Assembly (NCBI GenBank): GCA_024305405.1
Contig: JAKNDB010000076.1
Span: 310,001-374,000, forward strand
Direction of reading: 5' to 3'
Length of the DNA: 64,000 nucleotides
Source of the DNA: Dirofilaria immitis
Lineage: Eukaryota > Nematoda > Chromadorea > Rhabditida > Onchocercidae
The notes under the pieces are model-generated. The model was not told the DNA's origin, made no database searches, and saw only the letters and a list, made by a program, of their open reading frames with translations. The translations under genes were made by a program, and so were the position numbers. Below, in pieces: positions 50,894 through 63,384 of this stretch. Positions within the stretch are counted from its first letter, which is position 1, and each line of letters starts with the position of its first letter.

Positions 50894-53111
50894 GTTTTTC
50901 TTAAGTTAATGAATTAAAAAATTATTAGTAATTGAAATAAAACAAGAAAAAGGATTAATAAATAAATCTATTCATTACATAAGAAACAGATTTTTTAAAA
51001 TCAATAAGTCAAAATATTAGCAACAAAGATTATTAGTAACAAAAATTATTAGTAACAAAAATGAAGCAGAGAAGCAAAAAGTTAAAATCAAATATTAAAA
51101 ATAAATGAAATAGCATATCTATTCGTTGTATACAAGACAAACTTATTTAAACAATGAACTAGAGAGTGATTTCATGAATTGCAATGAAATTAAAAAGAAA
51201 TTAAATACCGAAGATAAACGAAATGACAAATCTATTTGTTCTATAAGGAAGGGACAGATTTGTTGAATTAAAACAAATTTAAGAAATTGTGTTAGTAATT
51301 GAAAATGCAATAAGTTGGAAAAGAATAGAAGGAGTGAGGAACGAGATGTTTATTTACATTGATTGATCGATTGCATCGATCACAAACAAAACATCACTAG
51401 CAATAGCATTGGCATTATCCAACATTTCTCAAATATTCTGAATGCAATGGAGGATGATCGATAACAATACCGAGAAATTTCATGCTTTTTATCTTTCTGT
51501 CTCTCTCTCCCTCTCTCTCTCTCCCTTTTTCTTTCATCATTTCGTTAAAAGAATGAGCTTATAAAAAAAAATTGAAAATGAAAGAGAAGGTATAAATGGG
51601 AAGCAAATATGATTATATTTTAATAAGTTTAAAATTATATAAACGAATTTAGTATTAGACTTTCTTTGCGACTGTAAATCCATTTTTTTTGAATTTTACA
51701 ATTCATTTCGTTTAATAAATCTTAAACAATTTCGTTCTTAACTTATTTCAGATTAATAACTTGAAATTTTTTCATTTCGATTACTACTTCCAATATTAAC
51801 TAATGCTGGACCTAATCATGATCCATAATCTTCAAAAAAATGGTATTACTAAAATAATCTTGATTTCGATTTAAGAAATAGACACGAGAAATTTGTTTTC
51901 CATTTCATTTTGTCTGCAACTTTTGGCATAAGTGAATGTAGCATTGAGATGTCAACCGGATACTAATTTATGTTTAAAGCAAATCTTTCTTATTAATTAA
52001 TTTATAACGATACATAAACCGAATTAATTGGTAGGACGCAATATTAAACTATACAAAAACTATTAAATTTCAAAAATTTGACACTTTTTTAAAAACACAT
52101 CTGATGAAAAATCAATTCATAAATGGCGAAAAAAAACGAAACAAATAAAAATATAAAACATTAAATAATATCATTCCCAGGCAGTTGATAACTTTACAAC
52201 TAAAATTTCAATGCAGAGGATAAAGATAATTTTGCTGTGTGGTTATGTTTGTTTAATAATAATTTAAGAAATAGACAGACGTACATGGATTTCATCACCT
52301 CATAAATCTTGAAAAACTGCAAATTGGTTGCATAGATTGTCTCGTTCTTAAATCGAATTTTATCAGATCTTGAAGGTTTTCTGTTTCTGCCTTGAAATTC
52401 ATCCGTAATTTGGAAGAATTACACTTTCAGAAAAGGTATGCGAAAAAATAGTATCACAGTATTACTGCTAACTTCTGTTATAATTTGAAACCTAAAAAAA
52501 TATACAACTGCATGATCAATTATTATTGATGAAAAGAACCGAAATATATAATGAAGAGATCAACATAAAAAAATAAAAACTGTTTTGTACAAAAGGTGAA
52601 AAGAAAAAAGTTGGAAAATGAAAATTTCATGAAATTGATAAACAAACAGTACCATCGGAAGATTAACAGATAACTTAAGAGATGAAGAATCATTTAAAAA
52701 GAGTTCCAGTAGTCTGATACCATAGAAACATGTATACCAATATCTTATTACTTATAGGAATTTAAATATAGTTAGAAAAAATATATATAATTTCTTTCTC
52801 ATTGCACGTATGCTTTATTTTATTTTGCGTAAAAAAAAAAAATTATTTCCGATATTACTAAAATGACTTCATAGATGATGCTTTCAACACCGTATCACAC
52901 ACAACCTTGCAGGCTTTAACAAAACTGATCTATTCCTATGAATGAGAAAAATAAAGTTTCGATTTATAAAGATAATGAAAAATTGATGGATGAATTTCTG
53001 TCTCATTTGGTGTAATTTTATTTGGCATACAAATTCATCTCCGTAGGAATAATCACTGAAGCAGAAACAGATCGAAAGTTAGCCGTAGCAATCTTAGAGC
53101 TTTACTAGAAA
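50366..53111. other. Intergenic region between unc-38 and MYRF
   Basis: Holds the presumed unc-38 promoter (left part). Repeats: AT run 50,858-50,890; about three copies of ATTATTAGTAACAAAA near 51,010-51,060; CT run 51,500-51,525. No conserved coding exon seen. Confidence 0.6.
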
Positions 53112-53117
53112 TTTATT
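53112..53117 (-). promoter_or_regulatory. Candidate polyadenylation signal of MYRF
   Basis: Minus-strand AATAAA, about 90 nt past the stop codon of MYRF. Confidence 0.5.
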
Positions 53118-53205
53118 CATCATATAATTTCTAAAACAGTATCTAATCGAGATTTGTTTCTGCAAAATAAAAAAGTGTTGAAAAAGTCCAATCATATCTT
53201 AAATA

Positions 53206-56200
53206 TCAAGATTTTATTTCAGTTTGACAACGACGGTAGAAGATTAAATTATATTCATCAAAGCTGCGTCCGCGTTGAGATTCGCTCATACTGCAAGATT
53301 CGGTACTGTAGCCAATTCGAAAACGATATGCGCTGTGCATGTAACTGCCAACTGGTAGTTCGTAGATTCCTTCTACTATCTGAAAAATAAGAAGTCAACA
53401 TAAGCGAAGTTATAAAAGGTATAACACGATAAGATGAAATATTTACCTGCATTAACTACAGAAAATCTCGAGGAAATTTATTTTTTCAATATATGAATTG
53501 AACAAGTACTTTGAAAGAAAAACAGATAAATAAAGACAAAAGTTAAGAAAGTTAACAAAGAGAAATTCGACATATGAACATTTACCTTCTGAACGATTGG
53601 CTGTTTTCCACGATCTGTTCTTATAGCATGTTCATCATTGCATGGTTTTTGATCAAAATCTCGTAAACTACCACAGTTATCAATATAATTACCGCTATCT
53701 CCAATACTAAAATTTAAAGATGAAAAGTTGACATTTGCCGAACACTGCAAAATTAATTTATAATACCTATTTAGAAGCAAAAACGATGAAATGTATAAAA
53801 GCCTATTATTCAATTTTATCTATTCGTCAATAAATAATCTAAAAGAAATAGCACGAGCCACATAATTCCAAGCTTAAAAAAATTAAATGCTTTTTAAAAT
53901 ATTTCGATTAAAATTTATTTTCTTTTTGAGATTAATATTTCGCTGAATACTTACGCTAATCGTCGTTCAAGAGAAAAAATAGGATAAAAATTTTCATAAT
54001 CATTCAAACGTAAATTTGTGAGTAATTTTGCAAAAAAAGTTATAAACTAACAATAATCTAATAAAGAATATTCCATACATAAAAAACACTAAACTCCACT
54101 TATCAGAAGCAATTTTCTAAATATTTTGAATGCTCAAAAACAAAACAAAAGTCTTAGCATACATTACCTTAAAATACTGTTTATTATTTCTGAATAAATA
54201 TGTAAAGTTAGTAATCCACAGAGTAAAACATACTTAAACTTAATTTCCAAAGGTACCGTCGGCATAGTTGGTGAAATGGGTACATAAAGCGTATAAAGAC
54301 CACGATGTGGCTTACAACTATCATTTATACAATAACGACCATCAATGGTTACATTGAAATCCAGTATTTCAATAAGAGTATCTGATGCCAATGATGAAAA
54401 ACAGCTCCTCTATCGAGAACTTTTGCTCGGTTTTCAGCACTGTCTTTAACTTTCAACAGTGATTGTTGCTGTTGCGGTAGAGCAAAAATTGTTTGCTGAT
54501 CCTGAATTGTAATTCAAAATTTTCAAAAGGAAATATTTAATAGTGATCCTTCAAAAATTTAATGACTAAGCAGATATTTTGATTGATTTCTGTTAAAAAT
54601 GATTCCAGATGCTACACGAAAGTAAACTTTTTCGTCATTTACTTATTATACATATAATTATTATACTAATGAATTTCTACCGCTAAATTTGAACATAAAA
54701 ACTCAACAATTCATAGTACAAATGCAATATGAGATATTCCTAACATTTTCTTTTGTCAGAGAAATGGAAACTTTGTGCTCTTCCGAGATAATTATCAAGA
54801 GACGCTGGAGAAAGCTCAAAAATCATAGCATTAAACAACTTAAATTTCAAGGTCACTGTAAAGCAATTTTAAAAGGCTTTTAGATTTTTCTTGAACTTTA
54901 AAATTGAGATGGAACCAATCACACCTTATCAGCAGCCTTATCATTTGATACGCTGTATTCATCACGTTCCATGCAACAAAACAAATGACAATACATGTGG
55001 TCACATGGAACGCTTAAAGGTGGTGCATGCGGTTGTATTGGTGGATTCCAAACATTATCCTTAACTTGGACAATTTGACCAATTTTACCACTTTGTTCCA
55101 CCACTGGTCCATTAGTGGTAGTACTTTCAAAGATATATGGTCGTTTTTGATATCCAAATGTTCGATTATGCCAATCCAACACATATAACGTTGACATTGC
55201 TATTAAGCTGCAAAGAAAAAGAAAACAATTCATTTAAATTAATTTCGAACTTTTATAATTACTGAATTCATAAAAATAATAAGTTCATAGTGTTCAAACA
55301 TTCTAGGTCTTTGTTTAATGATTTAATATCTAAATAGAGCGTGTTTTAGTTGTTTGTACTGCTCATAATTGAAATAATTTTTTTAAAAATTGATTCATAA
55401 CAAAGTTAAGCAAAATAATTCGACTAATTTCTCCTATTCAATATATATAATCGTTTCATTTAGCCCAACCTTATTTACAAAGAACAGCATTGAAAAATTA
55501 AAAAAAATTACCAAACAGCCATTACTCCAACAAGCACGACAATTGTCCCCTGCGTTACTTTCGAACTACATAACGGTGGTTCTGCACGATGACAAGATGG
55601 ATTTCTGCAATGCCAATGTTTTTCACGGCTTCTGCTCCGCTCTTTATTACTTCTGCAAAGCAATGTTGATAATTATAAGGAATTTTCGAGTTTTAGAATA
55701 AAGATTCAGAATTTTTAAAAAGCTTTGAACTAATCAAAGCAACAACTAAATAACACTGAACAAGATATTATTTCGTTCGGAGTACAGTAAGACAAAATTT
55801 TAAGATTTACTTCGAAAAATAATAATGGTTGGAAGATTGGAAATTTCTAAATTATCCACCGCATAAATATTTGGCTTGCTTTTTAATAAATTGTTCCAAT
55901 TTTTCAGCAATTCCCTCTCATGATAACTGATAAAAGCGCCAGAAAGTATGGGGAATTACGATATTATAACGATAATAGCGACAATTAACAATGATCAAAT
56001 TTGTAAAGAAATTGAAAATTGGTTCAAGGTCATCTAATTTCTGTTACTTTTGAAGTTTTAGAATTTCCTAGGTCTTAATTTTTTCTTCAAAAACAAAACC
56101 AGACACTTGCTTCTGAAAACATTTGTCACGTGAAACACAAGATTGAGCAATCGAAGCGAGTGATGTATGGGATGACATAAAGCTTGCTTTATCCGAGAAT

Positions 56201-59200
56201 CCAAGATCGCTTAAACCGCTTGCTAAGCTACCGACATCTTTATTTTTCCGCCGATGTAATTTGGCTAATTTGTGAGATAATTTTTCAACGGCTTCAATTT
56301 TGTGTTCCAAATTTCCAGTAAGGCGACAAAGCTCAGTTGCTGCTGCAACTGTTTCGTAGAATATTCGTGAATCGTCAACCTAAAAACTGAATCAAATTAA
56401 GAAATCTATATAAAAATTGAAATATTTTTAAAGCATCACTTGTTAATTTATTCCTACTTGATAGTAGTAATTTGTTAGATTTCTTTTCTCATGATATTGA
56501 GAATAAAACATGAACACTATCATACATTCAAAGTTCATCTTATAGCTAATTACCTCATTTTTCCACTCTGAAGAGTTGAAAAAGTCGGAACAGGAAAAAG
56601 AATTTATAACTTTTCGAAGGAATTATGCACCTGCAAGAAATCTCCATTGTCGGTTACAGCATCCGGCAAAATCTCAGCCAACTCTTGAGCAATAACACCA
56701 ACTCTATGACGATTTTCTTCTGATAAACCCCATTTTAGTGCTATTTCTGGTTTATAAGAATAGCCAACAACACGAATTTGGGCAAGATGTGATAACGCGC
56801 TTTTGGTGTCCACCTGTTAAATAATTTTATTTAAAAATCTTAGATTTTTTCAAAGAAAGTCTTTTTCCAATTCTACGTTTAATTTTTAAAAAAAAATGAA
56901 AAGTCGACTATTTCATAAGATATCATAATGTCCAAACTCTATGTAATGATTTTGATAAAGGAAAAAAGAAAAGCAGGATCGATAAATAAACCTCATGAAT
57001 TTGTTCCTTCATCCGACGATCGGATGGACGATGTACCACTCCGGAGCAGTAGATGTCACCACCAACAGTCAAAGGTGCAACAGCTCGATCAGTACCAATT
57101 GCCACCGAACCACTATTATAATATAGAGTAGAACCATTTTTCTGCCATGTAGCATCTGAATCTGGTGGCTCAAACTGACCTGGATTTGAAGCCTGCAATA
57201 TTAGTAACAACAATAAATTAATGAATACCAAATCAGTCATACAGTATTATCAGTTTTTTCGTAAATTTTTGTAGTGAAAAATTTATTTTCAGTCATTGAT
57301 TTCATTGCCTAATAGAAATATAAAATGTTAATAACTTCAATGCCTACCAATATTTTGCAGATATCTTCATCTTTTGGTCACTAATATTTCATCCTCATTT
57401 CTTTCTTTATAATCAGTCAGATGAAATCAATTTAAAATTTTTGAAACAATAGAAAATACCAAAAGCTTACTCGAACAATTACTTTCTCGGATTGATAAGC
57501 CTGAACAATGGCATCATGCCCATCAGAAGTACATGCAATCAAACGCACAACAAGCAAGAAATATTTTTGATCCGGATTCGGACGACCATTTTTCGTTGAT
57601 TATTCATCGTTGTTTCGGAGAAATGTAACCTCGGTACGGTTACTTTTGTCATTCGCCGTTCATGAATTTCAAGTCTAAAATGAGAAAGCAACAATTCAAC
57701 GATGAATTAGAATTGAGTATCTAGACAAATTTGGAACTTTGTTAGTCCGAATTTTATGACTCATAAAAACATAGAAACAAAACATGAGTTGATATAATCT
57801 TATTATATGGATATCCCTTAATTTTTGTATGAATAACAAAACAAAAAAAACTTACGATACAGGATCATGTGGCACTGGCCTCCTATCTGTTGTAGATTGC
57901 TTGATTTGTATCTCTGAGGTTGGCATTTCACTTTTACACCACAAAATGCTAATTTAAATTCTTTTACCATCTTCAGTTCGTTACCTATTTTGACAAAATT
58001 TGGCGGATGATTGTCGATCGCTTCGATGTGTACAGAGATCTGAATCAACTTATTCAAAAAAATTTTTAGGAATCTAATTGCAGATGGTCGTCTAAAATAA
58101 AAACAGGGTAATTTTGTAGAGTAGATGATGGGGATAATAGAAAGAAAAGAATGTATACAAATTTACATATTAAGGTCATAGTAATACAAAATCTATACGA
58201 TAATTATGAAAAAATGAAATTGATAAATGGGTAAAAATATCTAATTAACACATATATCATGAAAAATAAGGCAAAATATCAAAGTAATCACATATAAAAG
58301 CAAAAGTTGCACAAAAGGAAATTATGTGATAGCATGCAATATAATGAATGGAAAAAATTCTTTCTTGCAAAAGATTAAAATAAAATTTCATGTAAAATGG
58401 AATTTTGGATTAGTACTTCAGGGACAACTAGAAACTCCTTCTCTATTATAATAAAGCAAACAATTGTAAAATTCAAACCTGAAAATGGTTTTTCTTTTGA
58501 TTTACAAAGCAATTATCCATAGTACTGTAATTGAAACCCTTATCTGCCACAACATGCATTTCTAGCTGGTGTAATGGTCTTTGGTTGATATCGTATAAAG
58601 CAGCCCAATGTTCTTCATTGAATGCAGTAAATTTTATTGCTTGCTGATGAAAACTATCATCAAAATCATCCACTGCAGTTACCGGTGATGATATTACTGT
58701 AAGCTGACTAGGTAATGAGAACACCTGAAAAGAAGTATTATATCACAATATCATATAGATTTTAAAAATTCTTCAACTTCCAATATATTTTTTTATATAT
58801 TTGAACGATTTTCAATTCACAATAAAAATATTGAAATACATAATAAAACGGAGTTCTCAAATTTTCATAAACAAATGCTCAATGCATCCCAATCTTTCCC
58901 TTTAAAAATTAAGACTGGACAAAAAAATCCGAAACAACAAATGATAAATTAGTATGAGTTTATTATAACTTCACTATACTGTATTATCACAGTAACCTTG
59001 CAAAGTAAAAAGTTGATGACTAACGCGGCAGAAATCAAACTTCGCATATGTTGACATATAAATAACATATAAACAGGAAACCATTTAATTTACTGAATTA
59101 TTTCAACCTATCTAAGTAATGGCTTGAAAGAGAGAATTTTCTACTTAAATTCCGGAAATTTGGGGTCTTAAGATGAAAAAAAATCTGTCCAAATTTAGTT

Positions 59201-62200
59201 TTCCTCAAATCTAGACAATATATCGAAGAAATTATGTAACAGATCTACCTTTTGCGGTTCACTTTTCACATTAGTTGATATCGGATTATGCGATTGTGTC
59301 TGCTGATGTTGTTGTGGTGGTGGTGGCGGTGGTGGTTGCTGCTCTGATCGTATACGTTTGCGACTTACTTGACCATCATTCTGCGAACTCGAACCATCAC
59401 CATCACCAGCTACGGAATTGATCACATTACTATACGGATCCATTTGATAATCATTATTCTGGATCAGATAACCGCCATTAACTGATCGCATGTTAACTGT
59501 TGGTGGTGAAACCTGAAAAAATTGAACGATTTGACAAAAAGGTCTTTTAAAAATTCATAAAGCACTGCAAAGTCTAGTAAGGTTTAAATTTCCTAATTTT
59601 TCCTCTTGAATTTTCAGACAAAATTAGAAAAAATTAATACCTGAGGTAGTGCAGAAGGTGTTGACTGAGGTGAATATCCACCACCACTACCGATAAAATC
59701 TGATTGTGATGATGGTAAAACATGCTGCAGTATACGATTACCAAGATGATTCTGTTGCAGGAGCTCTTGCGGTACCAACATATGTGTTGCTAGATCGGGC
59801 CGTACACCAAGAATCAGGCCACTGCCATTCTGTTGAGTACCATGAATAACTGTAAATTTCTTTTGTCACTTCTAAACTTCACATATTCTAATATTCTAGA
59901 TGAGTTATTTCAGAGCCGTAACATAAATTTTAGTAATTACTGAGAAATACAGAGTGTAGGATTACATTCTTGAATGGTAAATTTACTGTTTCTAAAAAAT
60001 CATTAGATTTAAATTTAAGACATTGTGAAAAGGATGGGAATAAAATAATATATCCTAAGCGACGATTGAAGTTTCCGTTTTCTTAAATTATATATTTGAA
60101 TTTACAAAATTATTAGAATAATCAGAGCATTTTTTACGATAAATTTGTCCTAGAAAATGACTGAATCCTTCCGTTATGTTACAATATATTCGCTTAATTA
60201 ATTCTAAGAAAAAATCACTTTTATTCGACATTATCGCGGAATAAAAACTGGATAAAAGCATTTAAAAATAAGCACATACCAGTACTCTTTACATATAAAA
60301 TATCTACATAGATATACATACATATATATGCATAATTTTTAGATTAATGCATTTATATATGTACATTGTTTTCTACATTTGTGCATTTTTATGCAGACAT
60401 ATAAATAAATTTTATCGAAAAAAAACCTTTTCCTATGAAAATTATCTCATGATTCTTTGGTTACGGTAGAAGGAAAAGGTCATTTGGTATTTGAACTAGT
60501 GAAAGAAGTAAACTGAACGAAAGAAGGTCACTTCCTTTATTTTACATCTTAGAAAATTGTCATCATTTATTTATAACTCTTTCAAAAAATCGTGAATCGT
60601 ATCGTGTTTGCCTTCACTCCTTTTCAGGGTAATATTTTAATGCATAAAAAGTTCTTTTGGCTGAATCTATGTCATTTCATTGCGTTCTGTAACAATTTAT
60701 CTTCCACGACTTCCGAGATGTTACTAAACTTCAACCAGGACTGCAATATATGCTATCTGATACAGTACATATATTCAAAAATTTAATTTGTCATCTTAGT
60801 ATGATTGGTTATGAATGGAATCAAAATGTTACTGTTACATTTCATAAGCTCCAGAAAAGCAACCAGTGTAACAATGTTCAGTTTTATCAACATTATTTAA
60901 TTCAGTCAGATAATCAGAGGAAACCACAAACCTATTTTTTTATGATGAAATATGTTTGAGTAATCTAATTATGACATTCAAGAGATTATAGGTTAACAGA
61001 ACTTCGTATTTTTGAAAAATATTTTATTCTACAATTAGCCTTCCAATTTCTCCTATCACTCAGAAGTTTTGTTCATTGAAAATCTAAAATCTAAACTTAA
61101 GTGATAAAAAAAAATTAAGTTGAGAACAATATTATCTTACGCTGGTAATTCTGATAATTATCCGGCGAATATGGTGAATCTGAAGCAGAGCTCGGTGAGC
61201 CTGATGACCCAGCACCTGAGATATCCGTGATTGGTGGACTGTCAGGTAGCCTGAAATAAAATGAACAATGTTCAAAATCAATCGATGAAAGCATAAGTAA
61301 ATAAACAATGGCTATTAAGATTGAAATTTAAATCTCTTGCAGAAAATTTATTGCTAATTCACAGACTTCCCAAAACTAATTTACTTTAATAAGCTCTAAA
61401 TCATCAATGCTTCAATTTAGTCATGCATCAATAATCTAAATAAACTTGGACTACTCGATTTACTTCTACTCAATCCATCAAATCCGACCTCAAAATATAT
61501 ACAGATTAGTTGAAAAATGTATTTAATTTTTATTATTTTCCAACAAATGATATCAATCTTTATTTTATATAATTAAATGTAAGTATCAATTTTTATTTCA
61601 AATTTTGTTGATCTATGTTCATGTCTAAAAACAAAAACATTTTTTTTTGCAAAGGTTGAAATTCTGCAGTAATATATGAGTTTGCACTAATATATCAAAC
61701 TCTATTACATGTAAACATTTAGTTATTTCAATTAATTTAATCAAGAATTAAATCTTGTGACAAATGAATTAGTATAGATAAGCAAGCTATCAACGAATCA
61801 ACCGATGTAAACAAATAAACAACAAGATGGACAAAGAGATGGTTTCGGTCAGTGCCAGGAACCATTTCCTATCTTTTTCTGAAAAAAAGGATGGAAGATG
61901 AGTGTATTAAAATGGAAGTGGTCATTTATTTGATGAATGAATGAATGAATGGACGTGGGCAATTGTCATGCCGATTTGGCTCATCATTTTGAAACATTTC
62001 AAAAAAGCAGCTAGCAATAGGTTTAACGAAATTTTGGGGTTTGAAGAATGATAGGAAAAAGGAAAAGACAGGTGACGCGCCTTCCATGAATTTGACTAAA
62101 TTTATTCCTATTAGATAGCTACATTTTTCATCCTTTCCCTTCTCTCTCACTCCAGTTCTCTCTTTATCTTTCATTCAGTTCTTTTTACAAATTGCTGCAG

Positions 62201-63237
62201 AAAAGGATGGAAATAAAATAATTAATTTTCCGCAACATTTCCCAATCCTTTTCTGCCATATTTTCACTCAAATATTCGACTATAAATTTTTATTGGCAAC
62301 CAATATTAGAACGAATGAAATTAATGTTACCATTCTGAAATATTCTTTCTTATCATTTTTTCCTACTTTCTCTCCTATAAATTTTAGGGAATTCAAAAAG
62401 ACAATCTCTATCAGTTGAAATGAATGATCCGAAGAGGATGATAACTGAATCAAAATGCTAAAAGTTTTCCAAAGAAAAATTCTTCCTTTTCCTAGTCTTA
62501 TGTTTGCTTAACTGATATTAACAATAAATTTTATAATTGTTATAATTTTATCCCCAGCATCGATACTATCACATTACCACTTTATTAACATTTGGGCGAA
62601 TATTAAAATAATGTAGCGTTATGTCGATCAAAACCGCCAAAGGTTCTTAATTTTACCAAATTCCACATTATTTTTATAATCAATAAAAATACATCAACTG
62701 TTTATGCATACCTTTACCCGTTTTCTTCATTAAATTTTATTAATTTGCATACATATTTATTTAGTCTTTCTGATTCAAATCTTATATCAACAATCCCAGC
62801 ATTAACCATTTTAATGGATGATAGATTGGTTATATTAATAATTTTTATCTGAATTCAATTTATCAATCATTTATTCGGAACTATGCAGCGCACATATCCA
62901 TTAAACAAATAGTATATATATATATATGATTTTGTTAAATCAAAATTTATGCTATTTTAAATGGCAATTTAAAAATCGCAGTTTGCAATTTTGAAGATTT
63001 CATCATTTAAAAATTTTAAAAACATTAAATTAACTTTGAAAATTGCCGGAAGCTATTTATCATTCTATTAAGAAGCAATATCTTACCTAGCTGGGTTCTG
63101 ATACATCATTTTATTGGCTGCTTCAGAAATTGCAACAGTCGTGGTATTTTGATGGGATTGCGGCAGTGGTGTACGATGCTGCTGCTGCTGCTGCTGCTTG
63201 TTGTTGCTGATAATGATGTTGCTGCGATTGTTGTTGC

Positions 63238-63283
<46 letters not shown>

Positions 63284-63284
63284 G

Positions 63285-63316
<32 letters not shown>

Positions 63317-63384
63317 GATGATGACCTTGTATCTGTTGTGAGATGAACCGAGTAGTATCTGCCACAGGGCTATCAATCGGAGTA
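53206..63384 (-). CDS. myrf-1: MYRF membrane-bound self-cleaving transcription factor (15 exons, 5' end missing)
   Basis: Exons: 63384-63087, 61250-61141, 59849-59641, 59512-59249, 58724-58479, 58039-57856, 57674-57471, 57192-56992, 56813-56631, 56379-56105 (donor uncertain), 55652-55512, 55207-54925, 54501-54234, 53766-53586, 53379-53206; about 1,070 residues. Order of parts: His/Gln tracts; RLPDSPP; basic SRKRIRSE; Ndt80-like DNA-binding domain ([31 protein letters not shown]); ICA/peptidase S74 self-cleavage domain; KLSHKLAKL helix; membrane segment; Cys-rich lumenal tail. MYRF is made in the ER membrane, trimerises and cleaves itself so that the N-terminal part enters the nucleus; in worms it controls larval development. 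The first exon enters in phase 2, so at least one exon is missing. Symbol by family; the paralogue myrf-2 is not excluded. Four frame breaks are listed separately. Confidence 0.92.
54397..54401 (-). other. Frame break in MYRF lumenal domain: T5 (coding), one base short
   Basis: The exon is in frame through [12 protein letters not shown], then the conserved part [19 protein letters not shown] lies one base over. The exon is 268 nt and needs 269. Confidence 0.8.
55160..55552 (-). other. MYRF transmembrane segment, split by an intron
   Basis: Exon 55652-55512 ends [12 protein letters not shown] and exon 55207-54925 begins [12 protein letters not shown]. Joined in phase 2 with a Cys between, they match the QGTI...MSTLYVL membrane segment of vertebrate MYRF. 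The open frame starting MNCFLFL at 55,233 is intron read-through, not a signal peptide. Confidence 0.85.
56631..57192 (-). other. MYRF intramolecular chaperone (S74-type) self-cleavage domain
   Basis: Two exons give [34 protein letters not shown], and [15 protein letters not shown]. The catalytic Ser (codon 57024-57022) and Lys (57009-57007) are spaced S-x4-K, as in vertebrate MYRF, so cleavage should be intact. Confidence 0.93.
57589..57593 (-). other. Frame break in MYRF DNA-binding region: A5 (coding), one base short
   Basis: [11 protein letters not shown] is in frame, then [17 protein letters not shown] is one base over. The exon is 204 nt; 205 are needed between phase 2 and phase 0. Confidence 0.85.
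57917..57923 (-). other. Frame break in MYRF DNA-binding domain: AACC (coding), one base short
   Basis: [10 protein letters not shown] is in frame, and then [19 protein letters not shown] is one base over. The loss is in the short AA or CC run. The exon is 184 nt; 185 fit the phases. This is not a long homopolymer. Confidence 0.8.
58479..59512 (-). other. MYRF N-terminal basic segment and start of DNA-binding domain
   Basis: Exon 59512-59249 has the basic SRKRIRSE (possible nuclear signal), then Pro and Gln-rich sequence and VKSEPQK, a sumoylation-like consensus. Exon 58724-58479 opens the DNA-binding domain: [20 protein letters not shown], then ADKGFNYST. Confidence 0.8.
63165..63245 (-). 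other. Frame break in MYRF within a CAA/CAG tract
   Basis: The exon enters in frame as [20 protein letters not shown] followed by His and Gln tracts. It must leave in another frame, as [20 protein letters not shown]...NPAR, to join RLPDSPP. The switch is one base extra or two missing; the junction CAACAAGCAGCAG near 63,195 is a likely place. Confidence 0.7.
63225..63324 (-). repeat. CAT and CAA repeats coding for His and Gln tracts of MYRF
   Basis: About 13 CAT/CAC codons (His) run directly into about 19 CAA codons (Gln). On the plus strand the same repeat gives a Val/Asp shadow frame, which is not a gene. Confidence 0.9.

Noticed and set aside
57818..58094. Extra coding sequence at 58,040-58,094 in MYRF
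   Set aside because: The frame is open above the acceptor, but the conserved protein joins FQ directly to [10 protein letters not shown], so 58,039 is the better exon edge.
63149..63346. Plus-strand open frame of Val and Asp runs
   Set aside because: Antisense shadow of the MYRF His/Gln repeat.
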